From PCC-10605 sp964409355 (lineage in GTDB: Bacteria; Cyanobacteriota; Cyanobacteriia; Cyanobacteriales; Cyanobacteriaceae), in the NCBI GenBank assembly GCA_964409355.1, contig CAYPDC010000103.1, positions 1 to 15,069 of the forward strand: 15,069 bases of DNA, in the 5' to 3' direction. A program made the position numbers and the translations under genes. Positions 7,564 through 12,957 of this stretch are shown piece by piece (the stretch's first letter is position 1; the number at the start of each line of letters is the position of its first letter). The notes beneath the pieces were generated by a model that saw only the letters and a program-made list of their open reading frames with translations, searched no databases and was not told the origin of the DNA.

Positions 7564-7725
7564 ATGGCAAGAAATAAGCGACTCCAACTTTTATTATCTG
7601 ATCTAGAATATCAAACGTTAAAAAGTTATGCGGAATTAAAACAAATTCCCATGTCTGAAGTAATAAGAGACTACATCAAAACTCTTACTAACTCTATCGC
7701 CTGTGACAATACATCTCACAACTAA
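7564..7725 (+). CDS. Short ribbon-helix-helix (CopG/Arc-like) protein
   Basis: This 53-aa protein starts MARNKRLQLLLSDLEYQTLK and continues through IPMSEVIRDYIKTL. A basic first strand (RLQLLL), then a helix, then PMSEVIRDYI as the second helix, is the usual pattern of a ribbon-helix-helix DNA-binding dimer. Such proteins are often antitoxins or plasmid and phage repressors. GAGG at 7558-7561 lies just before the ATG and a TATACT -10-like box is at 7533-7538. No toxin follows: the next 190 nt contain only a 26-codon overlapping frame and no recognisable PIN, RelE or MazF sequence. It is either a stand-alone regulator or the surviving half of a toxin-antitoxin pair. It is divergent from thioredoxin, so it might bind the shared intergenic DNA. 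Confidence 0.7.
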   Translation: MARNKRLQLLLSDLEYQTLKSYAELKQIPMSEVIRDYIKTLTNSIACDNTSHN

Positions 7726-7918
7726 TGCTATCAATGCTCTTTGCAAAGATAAACCAGGACGCATCTAACCCCCATTCCGCACTTTTATTCGTACTATTTG
7801 CGTAATCATTAAAAATGGTAAGGTGCGATCGCTCCTCAAGGTATTGAAAATCATTAGGCTTCAATGCCCTCTTTCCTACCACAACCAGACACTTTTATCG
7901 GCAACTGAAGTAAAAATA

Positions 7919-8566
7919 TTACAGTTTATAACAAGCATTACTAGACAAACTCGCAGTAGGGCAAGTATTTTTTAAACAAGGTTGCTGACTGATTTCCTCA
8001 TCCTCTAAAGCAGGAGGTATTTTGCCAAAAACCATTTCACAACTGAAATCCTCAAAGTTAGGAGTCATAGTTAAAGGAATACCAAAAGATTGAGTAAAAA
8101 AATCCTGAGTTGGTAACTTGCACATATTAATACACATTCCGACACATCCACTCTCCTCTAAATAGCGACATTTTTGGATATAAACACCACTTTTCTGAAT
8201 ACGGGATTGATTATCAGTAGTAGTTATTTCTACCGCTCTAATTTCCGATTTACCTACCAACCACTCAAATAAAATTGTGGCAAACCAAGCATTAGCCTCA
8301 CATACCCATTGATTGGGGGAAAATAAATTGCGAATTAAGAATAAAACAGGAGAAGGTATAAGAGATTTTAAGACAATTGCCACTAATTCTTGCTGTTGTT
8401 GAGAATTTCTCCCTTCCATAATTTGTTGAGACAAATCCACAAAACCTTCATAACCCTTTAATTTTGTTTTCTTTCCCACGGCCTTAGCCATTTTTCTGGA
8501 AAATAAGGCAATAAATAATTTATCAACCCAATTATCTTTATATTCTGTTTTCTCTATTATGTTCAT
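7919..8566 (-). CDS. D27-like protein (DUF4033), putative carotenoid isomerase
   Basis: This 215-aa homologue of plant DWARF27 carries the DUF4033 signature. Residues 133-157 (CRYLEESGCVGMCINMCK then PTQDFF) hold Cys133, 141, 145 and 149, followed by the TMTPNFEDFSCEM block with Cys176. The C-terminus has three more cysteines (197, 202, 212). In plants D27 is an iron-containing enzyme that isomerises beta-carotene between all-trans and 9-cis, the entry to strigolactones. In cyanobacteria it may isomerise carotenoids for other ends; that is inference. There is no transit peptide or membrane segment, though the region around residues 70-105 is amphipathic or hydrophobic and could touch membranes. 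The group II intron remnant lies directly upstream. No ribosome binding site is visible. Confidence 0.85.
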   Translation of the reverse strand: MNIIEKTEYKDNWVDKLFIALFSRKMAKAVGKKTKLKGYEGFVDLSQQIMEGRNSQQQQELVAIVLKSLIPSPVLFLIRNLFSPNQWVCEANAWFATILFEWLVGKSEIRAVEITTTDNQSRIQKSGVYIQKCRYLEESGCVGMCINMCKLPTQDFFTQSFGIPLTMTPNFEDFSCEMVFGKIPPALEDEEISQQPCLKNTCPTASLSSNACYKL

Positions 8567-8603
8567 ACAAAATTATTATTAATTCGGGCGTTTCTTATGT
8601 TGG

Positions 8604-8743
8604 ATCGGGTAAGGTTTGAAGATCGCCCTTCTCTCCTTCCCTAATAACTGTGGGTGACTTTTTCCCCTCACACGGCTCAAGCTAGGGTGTTTAAACTAGG
8701 TACAAGGTTGTACCAATTCAAATGACTAGTTTTCAGGTCGCAC
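8604..8743 (-). mobile_element. Decayed group II intron remnant (domains V and VI)
   Basis: Read on the minus strand, 8678 down to 8645 is exactly 34 nt, the standard length of domain V. It begins GAGCCGTGTG, has GAAA at positions 15-18 where the tetraloop sits, and ends CACAGTTA. The lower stem has one C-A mismatch, a sign of decay. It is followed by a domain VI-like hairpin (GGGAAGG, GAAG, CTTC, CCTTACCC) with an unpaired A at 8610, seven nucleotides from a possible 3' end CGAT at 8604. A GTGCG at 8743-8739 fits the GUGYG intron 5' end; the 65 nt between contain a 7-bp hairpin (GGTACAA/TTGTACC). The reverse transcriptase and most of domains I-IV are missing, so it cannot move by itself. Confidence 0.7.
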
Positions 8744-8779
8744 ATCGCTATTCATCCCATCGCCATGTCGGTTAAAAAC

Positions 8780-9379
8780 TTATTGATAGGAAGGAAATAA
8801 ATCTCTGGGGAAATCCTCCGCACTTAAACAAGTCTCCATCGCCTTAACAGGGTTAGAAGGTTGAGGAGTACGAGATAACCCAATTACACATTCAGAATGT
8901 CTAACAGGTAAAAGACTAGCCTGACAACTACTCAACGCCATCATTAAAGGAGATTGATTATTACTCATTTCTGGCTTATTGTCATCTTCCGCTTTTGTTT
9001 GATTATTTTTACTACTAGCCACAAGGACGGTATTATTGATATTAACCACACAGTTGCCCAAATCCAAGGGTCTTCTCACTTGATAACAACTGGTTAAAGC
9101 ATCCTTCGCATTAATGCTGGTAGATTGAGTTATAGTAAGCACACAAGTGGATAATTCCCTAGGCACAAGTGCATCCGCACAACCAACTTGGGCATCTTCG
9201 GCACTAACACCACTAGCGGTTAACTCTCTCAAACAAACATCGAATTGATTTTCTGCTTTCACGGCTGGAGAAAAGACGAGATTTGCGACAGAAAAAGCAC
9301 CAGATAGGGCGATAGTCGCTAGTTTAAAAATATTATTCATTTGTAACTGGGAAATTTTGATAACTTTATCATTAATCAT
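8780..9379 (-). CDS. Secreted protein with four-fold cysteine repeat
   Basis: The product is 199 aa from the ATG at 9379; GAGG lies close upstream. A GTG at 9415 would add 12 residues but sits inside a palindrome. An ATG at 9340 is also possible. A signal peptide (MNNIFKLATIALSGAF...) ends at AVKA|EN. The mature part has eight cysteines in four copies of a roughly 30-residue unit: C-x17/19-C-x11-C, with GVSAEDAQVGC-like and A.PREL.TC-like blocks. Counted from the GTG they are Cys61/79, 91/110, 122/164 and 176/196; the third copy carries a Lys/Asn-rich insertion of about 25 residues. Spacings within C-x11-C are constant. It is probably a periplasmic or surface disulphide-bonded protein. I do not recognise a named family and assign no function. 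Confidence 0.75.
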   Translation of the reverse strand: MINDKVIKISQLQMNNIFKLATIALSGAFSVANLVFSPAVKAENQFDVCLRELTASGVSAEDAQVGCADALVPRELSTCVLTITQSTSINAKDALTSCYQVRRPLDLGNCVVNINNTVLVASSKNNQTKAEDDNKPEMSNNQSPLMMALSSCQASLLPVRHSECVIGLSRTPQPSNPVKAMETCLSAEDFPRDLFPSYQ

Positions 9380-9388
9380 AACCTCAGT

Positions 9389-9425
9389 CCTACCTTTTTT
9401 GTAGGGGTTGAACACTGTTCAACCC
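9389..9425 (-). promoter_or_regulatory. Two adjacent hairpins in the leader of the cysteine-repeat gene
   Basis: GGGTTGAACA and TGTTCAACCC (9405-9425) are perfect 10-bp arms around one central base. Overlapping at the edge is CCTAC - 7 nt - GTAGG (9389-9405). Both lie between a likely promoter (-10 TATTAT, complement of 9436-9441) and the ATG at 9379. The large palindrome is dimeric-operator-like, but as RNA it would also fold. It could control transcription or translation of the gene; no regulator is identifiable from the sequence. Confidence 0.6.
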
Positions 9426-9494
9426 AAAATTTAGCATAATAGAGTTAGTAGAACTTAATCAAAAATTATTGAGCAAAAATCAATCATAACAGCC

Positions 9495-10244
9495 TTGAAA
9501 TTTTTACATAACCCCTTTCAGAATAGCGATAAACCGTTATTCATATATCTTCCCGGTATGGATGGCAGTGGGCGACTATTTCACTCTCAAAAAAAAATTT
9601 GGCATAATTTTGATGTGCGTTGTCTGTCTCTTTCTCCTGTTTATGGAGTAAGTTGGCAAAAATTAACCCAACAGTTAACCAATTTAATTCAAGGAGAATT
9701 AAGGATTAATGGTAATCGTCAAGTATATCTTTGCGGAGAATCCTTTGGTGCTTGTTTAGCCTTAAAGCTCATAGAAACAACTCCCAATCTGTGTAATGGT
9801 GTTATCTTGGTTAATTCTGCATCAGCATTCGAGCAACGTCAATGGTTAAATCTGGGTAGCTATATCACGCAGATAATGCCTAGTTTGATTTATCAAGGTG
9901 CAACTCATCTATTATTGCCCTTTTTGGCTAAGTTGGAAGTAATCAATATTAGAGAGAGAAAAAGATTGTTAAAAGTAATGCAATCTTTACCCCCTTTAAT
10001 TGTCTCTTGGCGCATTAATTTATTACAGAATTTTCAAGCTAATTTTGAACGATTAAATCAATTTTCTCAACCCGTTTTAATTCTTGCTTCCGATGAAGAT
10101 AAAATATTGCCTTCTGTGGAAGAAGCACAAAAATTGAAGCAAATATTTTCTCAGTCTAAAGTGAGTATTCTTACTCAAAGTGGTCATTGTTGTTTATTAG
10201 AGGATAACATTGATTTATACAATATTATTCAATATAACCTATAA
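9495..10244 (+). CDS. Alpha/beta hydrolase, phytyl-ester-synthase-like
   Basis: This 249-aa serine hydrolase has an alpha/beta fold. LPGMDGSGRLF (residues 19-29) forms the oxyanion region, GESFG (81-85) contains nucleophile Ser83, SDEDKILPS (199-207) supplies the acid (Asp202 or Asp200), and SGH (229-231) the base His231. The opening resembles the N-terminal half of plant plastid phytyl ester synthase/diacylglycerol acyltransferases, but the acyltransferase half is absent, so the substrate is open: an ester, thioester or lipid. Start: TTG at 9495 is the only reasonable start codon, since the first in-frame ATG (Met22) lies within the fold, and there is no Shine-Dalgarno. Divergent from the cysteine-repeat gene with 115 nt between starts. 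A nested hairpin follows the stop codon. Confidence 0.85.
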   Translation: MKFLHNPFQNSDKPLFIYLPGMDGSGRLFHSQKKIWHNFDVRCLSLSPVYGVSWQKLTQQLTNLIQGELRINGNRQVYLCGESFGACLALKLIETTPNLCNGVILVNSASAFEQRQWLNLGSYITQIMPSLIYQGATHLLLPFLAKLEVINIRERKRLLKVMQSLPPLIVSWRINLLQNFQANFERLNQFSQPVLILASDEDKILPSVEEAQKLKQIFSQSKVSILTQSGHCCLLEDNIDLYNIIQYNL

Positions 10245-10246
10245 AA

Positions 10247-10291
10247 ATCAAAGTACATAATAACTAACCAAAAAGTAGGTTAATCTTTGAT
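10247..10291 (+). other. Nested hairpin after the hydrolase gene
   Basis: Three nucleotides after the stop, ATCAAAG (10247-10253) pairs with CTTTGAT (10285-10291), and inside it TAACC (10265-10269) pairs with GGTTA (10278-10282). No U-run follows, so it is not a classical intrinsic terminator, but its position suggests a 3' end or mRNA-stabilising structure. Confidence 0.5.
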
Positions 10292-10373
10292 AAAATGACA
10301 AAAAACATATTGTAATTCCATGCAATTTATTTATTTGATAATTTTAATTACGATAATTTTTCGTTTAATTATA

Positions 10374-10401
10374 ACTCCGCACTCCGAACCCAGAACTCTT
10401 A
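10374..10401. repeat. Heptamer tandem repeat (ACTCCGA type)
   Basis: ACTCCGC, ACTCCGA, ACCCAGA and ACTCTTA run head to tail with a 7-bp period. This is a second STRR-type heptamer class; a shorter copy in the other orientation (AATTCGGATTCGGAGTT) is at 14433-14449. Confidence 0.65.
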
Positions 10402-10464
10402 TCATATAAAGTTTTGTAAAGATACCTTCCTTTTTCTGAGAGAAGATTGTTATATTATAAACAT

Positions 10465-10604
10465 AGAAATCAAACAAGATTTCTTCTCGAAAGACAAAAC
10501 AGCTCATTATAAACTTTGAATAAATTGAGGTGAAAAGGCTGAAAATAAGATTTAATCTTTGTCTTTTGCAATCCGAAACAGCAAATTGTATTCTGTTCGA
10601 GATT
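10465..10604 (+). ncRNA. Candidate structured RNA or leader
   Basis: A TATTAT -10 box (10453-10458) predicts a transcript start near 10465. From exactly there: AGAAATC - AAACAA - GATTTCT (10465-10484); then CGAAAGACAAA (10488-10498) pairs with TTTGTCTTTTG (10558-10568), nine perfect pairs plus G-U and C-G, enclosing about 60 nt with a small AAGATT/AATCTT dyad; then AATCCG(A)AACAG pairs with CTGTTCG(A)GATT (10570-10604), 11 pairs with one bulge on each side. No frame over 30 codons crosses it. It may be a small RNA or the start of a long leader for the 70-aa gene. It matches no RNA family that I know. Confidence 0.45.
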
Positions 10605-10659
10605 TTCTGACCTATTGTAGTGAGAGCAATGGAACTAAGAGATGGTCAAAATTGAATAA

Positions 10660-10689
10660 TTGACTACTTAGTACAACTCTGAATAGTAT
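10660..10689 (+). promoter_or_regulatory. Candidate promoter B (first of a duplicated pair)
   Basis: TTGACT (10660-10665) and TAGTAT (10684-10689) are separated by 18 bp, with CTCTGAATA across the end of the spacer. The sequence around it, up to AAGGTAGAAAATAAAA, is repeated imperfectly 180 bp downstream. Predicted transcripts would start near 10696, before an AAAAGGAGG at 10717-10725. Confidence 0.5.
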
Positions 10690-10734
10690 TAATTTAAGGT
10701 AGAAAATAAAACTAATAAAAGGAGGTTAATTAAG

Positions 10735-10830
10735 CTGTTTACGGTAAGTTACGTTGTCCATAAAATCAATGACAGTAGCCAGTACCAAGTCTTGAGTTTT
10801 CTAAAATGTGGCTTTAAGGGAGTAAGATGA
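10735..10830 (+). CDS. Possible 31-aa leader peptide (CTG start)
   Basis: A full-strength Shine-Dalgarno AAAAGGAGG (10717-10725) stands 9 nt before CTG at 10735. That frame runs for 31 codons (LFTVSYVVHKINDSSQYQVL...) to TGA at 10828. There it overlaps, in ATGA fashion, an ATG at 10827 that is preceded by GGGAG and opens an 11-codon frame ending at 10862. No ATG, GTG or TTG fits the strong ribosome binding site, so translation would need a rare CTG start. It may instead be a decayed gene. Low confidence. Confidence 0.2.
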   Translation: MFTVSYVVHKINDSSQYQVLSFLKCGFKGVR

Positions 10831-10839
10831 TAAACTGTA

Positions 10840-10869
10840 TTGTTAAGTTGTTGTCTCTCTGAATATTAT
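10840..10869 (+). promoter_or_regulatory. Candidate promoter C of the 70-aa gene
   Basis: TTGTTA (10840-10845) and TATTAT (10864-10869) are 18 bp apart, with CTCTGAATA ending in the -10. The layout and flanking sequence copy the promoter at 10660-10689, exactly 180 bp upstream. The transcript would start near 10876 and carry a leader of about 65 nt. Confidence 0.5.
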
Positions 10870-10940
10870 CACTAAGGATAGAAAGCAAAAAAAAGACGGG
10901 TCAACTTTCGGGCTACTGTTGTTGTTATGAGAGGATTTTT

Positions 10941-11153
10941 ATGATTACAGTTAAAGGCGAAATTCAATATCGTGCGATCGCATCTGGGGTATGGGTTTTG
11001 GTGAGCGACACAAGAGAAACCTACGAGTTATATAAACCTTCAGAAAGTCTATGCAAGGAAGGTTTAAGGGTAGAAATCAAGGGTAATATTAGAACGGATA
11101 TTATGACAATAGCAATGGTGGGAAAAATTCTCGAAGTTGTAGAAGTTAATTAG
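10941..11153 (+). CDS. Small conserved-looking protein, 70 aa
   Basis: The ATG at 10941 follows GAGAGGA with a 5-nt gap, a good ribosome binding site. The 70-aa product (MITVKGEIQYRAIASGVWVL...) alternates short beta strands: VKGEIQYR, GVWVLVSD, TYELYKP, GLRVEIKGNI, and a final KILEVVEV. The GVWVL..TYEL.KPSESL..GLRVEIKG pattern resembles small OB-like barrels (DUF5818-type), but I hold this only loosely. No signal peptide or cysteine motif; one Cys. It is the only good gene in the stretch and has a long, structured upstream region with two candidate promoters, suggesting strong or layered regulation. Function unknown. Confidence 0.75.
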   Translation: MITVKGEIQYRAIASGVWVLVSDTRETYELYKPSESLCKEGLRVEIKGNIRTDIMTIAMVGKILEVVEVN

Positions 11154-11188
11154 GGGTTGCTGAAAAAAAATCGACTTAGATATTAAGT

Positions 11189-11216
11189 CATTACTCATTA
11201 CCCATTACTTATTACT
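11189..11216. repeat. Heptamer tandem repeat (CATTACT type)
   Basis: CATTACT, CATTACC, CATTACT and TATTACT run head to tail in the 104-nt gap between the 70-aa gene and fabI. This is a third heptamer class with the same period as the arrays elsewhere in the window. Confidence 0.7.
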
Positions 11217-11257
11217 TCAAACCAAAGTCAAAATGCTCCCACCCAAAATTTTGCTGA

Positions 11258-12040
11258 TTATTCTGTCATACCCATAATCTCATAACCAGCATCAACGTAG
11301 ATCACTTGTCCTGTAATACCACTGGCTAAATCGCTGCATAAAAATGCTGCGGTGTTGCCTACTTCGGTTTGAGTAACAGTACGTCTTAAGGGGGCAACTT
11401 TTTCCACGTGGTGAATCATGTCAAGGATACCACCAACGGCAGAAGAAGCAAGGGTGCGAATCGGTCCTGCGGAAATAGCATTTATTCTTACATTCATAGA
11501 GCCTAATTCAGAAGCAAGGTAACGCACACTCATTTCTAAGGCGGATTTGGCGATACCCATAACGTTATAATTAGGGATAACTTTCACACCACCAAGATAG
11601 CTGAGGGTGACAACGCTACTGCCGTCACGGAATAAGGGTTTAGCAGATTGTACTAAACGGGTGAGGGAATAGGCGCTTATGTCTAATGCTGTTTGAAAAC
11701 CGTTACGAGATGTGTTGCTGAAATCTCCTGATAGGTCTTCTTTCTGCGCGAAAGCTAAACAATGAATTAGAATGTCTATGTTACCCCATTGATCTTTGAT
11801 TTGATCAAAGGTTGCGTCTATCTGAGCATCATCTTGTACATTACATGGAAGGAAAACACTGGGGTTTAAGGGTTGTACCAATTCCCCTACTTTTTTCTCA
11901 AAACGTCCTTTTTCATCGGGTAAATAAGTAACACCAATATTTGCACCGGCTTTATGTAGTTGTTGAGCTATGCCCCAAGCAATGGATTTATTGTTAGCAA
12001 TTCCTGTTATAAGGGCGTTTTTTCCTGTCAAATCTAACAT
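11258..12040 (-). CDS. Enoyl-ACP reductase FabI
   Basis: This 260-aa NAD(P)H-dependent enoyl-[acyl-carrier-protein] reductase catalyses the last step of each fatty acid elongation cycle in the cytosol. It has an SDR fold. The opening LTGKNALITGIANNKSIAWGIA (residues 4-25) is the cofactor-binding glycine region of FabI. The catalytic residues Tyr148, Tyr158 and Lys165 lie in SYLGGV and YNVMGIAK, with the Y-x6-K spacing specific to FabI. SAGPIRTLAS follows, near the substrate loop. Full length for the family. It is divergent from ntcA with 154 nt between starts and has no visible ribosome binding site. It is probably essential and the target class of triclosan-like inhibitors. Confidence 0.96.
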   Translation of the reverse strand: MLDLTGKNALITGIANNKSIAWGIAQQLHKAGANIGVTYLPDEKGRFEKKVGELVQPLNPSVFLPCNVQDDAQIDATFDQIKDQWGNIDILIHCLAFAQKEDLSGDFSNTSRNGFQTALDISAYSLTRLVQSAKPLFRDGSSVVTLSYLGGVKVIPNYNVMGIAKSALEMSVRYLASELGSMNVRINAISAGPIRTLASSAVGGILDMIHHVEKVAPLRRTVTQTEVGNTAAFLCSDLASGITGQVIYVDAGYEIMGMTE

Positions 12041-12194
12041 ATTCTTGATTTTGAATCTAATTTTTCTGTAATTAAGGACAATTATTCGCTAAACTGATCA
12101 AGTTATAGACGGTTTTCTCGTTATCTTTATTTTCTTATAGAAAGGGTCGTTTATAAAGATTTATTTTTGATTTTATTTTAATTAATTTATCTCT

Positions 12195-12872
12195 ATGCAA
12201 TCATTGTCTATTCCTGAACAACCTTTAGCATCTGTTTTTCGTCAAATTGGCGCTGGTATTTATACTCCTGTGGTGGAAAGATTTGAGCGGGGTAAAACGA
12301 TTTTTTTTCCGGGTGATCCCGCAGAAAGGGTATATTTTTTAATGAAGGGCGCTGTTAAGTTGTCACGGGTTTATGAGGCAGGAGAAGAAATTACTGTCGC
12401 TTTATTACGGGAAAATAGCGTTTTTGGGGTATTGTCTTTAATCACTGGGCAAAAGTCCGATCGCTTCTATCATGCGGTAGCTTTTACCCCTGTGGAGTTA
12501 CTTTCTGCACCTATTGAGCATTTTCAACGTTCTTTATCGGAAAATCCTGATTTGTCTCGGTTAATGTTACAGGGTTTGTCTTCTCGTATTTTGCAAACGG
12601 AGATGATGATTGAAACCCTTGCACATCGTGATATGGCTTCTCGTTTAGTCAGTTTTCTCTTGATTCTGTGTCGGGATTTTGGCATTCCTAGTCCTAGTGG
12701 TATTACTATTGATTTAAAATTATCTCATCAGGCGATCGCAGAAGCTATTGGTTCAACGAGGGTAACGGTGACTCGTTTATTAGGTGAATTAAGACAAGAT
12801 AATTTAATTACTATTAATAAAAAGAAAATCACAGTTCATAATCCAGTAGCATTAAGTCAACAATTTGCATAA
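12195..12872 (+). CDS. Global nitrogen regulator NtcA
   Basis: This 225-aa CRP/FNR-family transcription factor controls nitrogen assimilation in cyanobacteria, sensing 2-oxoglutarate and binding GTA-N8-TAC sites, with PipX as coactivator. The N-terminal cyclic-nucleotide-like barrel (about residues 25-130) includes GKTIFFPGDPAERVYFLMKG and ENSVFGVLSLITG. The C-terminal winged helix-turn-helix is at about 165-205, with SHQAIAEAIGSTRVTVTRLL as turn and recognition helix. Full length and near-identical in character to known NtcA. The 154-nt gap shared with fabI is AT-rich. I see a TATAAA at about 12152 but no perfect GTA-N8-TAC site, so autoregulation cannot be shown here. Codons are less AT-biased than in neighbouring hypothetical genes. 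Confidence 0.97.
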   Translation: MQSLSIPEQPLASVFRQIGAGIYTPVVERFERGKTIFFPGDPAERVYFLMKGAVKLSRVYEAGEEITVALLRENSVFGVLSLITGQKSDRFYHAVAFTPVELLSAPIEHFQRSLSENPDLSRLMLQGLSSRILQTEMMIETLAHRDMASRLVSFLLILCRDFGIPSPSGITIDLKLSHQAIAEAIGSTRVTVTRLLGELRQDNLITINKKKITVHNPVALSQQFA

Positions 12873-12957
12873 GTTTTTCGTCTATTTTCCTCCCACCTTT
12901 TCCAACAAATTAAGATGATTATTTCCGATATTTTCTGTACAAATTATCTATTAACTA

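Noticed and set aside
7725..7805. 26-codon frame overlapping the RHH stop (TAATG) as a toxin
   Set aside because: Too short for any toxin fold and lacks known toxin motifs.
7694..7882. 62-codon frame on the minus strand opposite the RHH gene
   Set aside because: GTG start without ribosome binding site, overlaps the better-supported RHH gene, contains a HIP1 site and resembles no known protein.
10320..10409. 29-aa hydrophobic frame (MQFIYLIILITIIF...)
   Set aside because: Looks like a tiny membrane protein, but its second half is made of the ACTCCGA heptamer repeat and there is no ribosome binding site; probably chance.
12041..12194. NtcA autoregulatory site between fabI and ntcA
   Set aside because: Scanned for GTA-N8-TAC; only half-sites with wrong spacing such as the GTA near 12069 were found.
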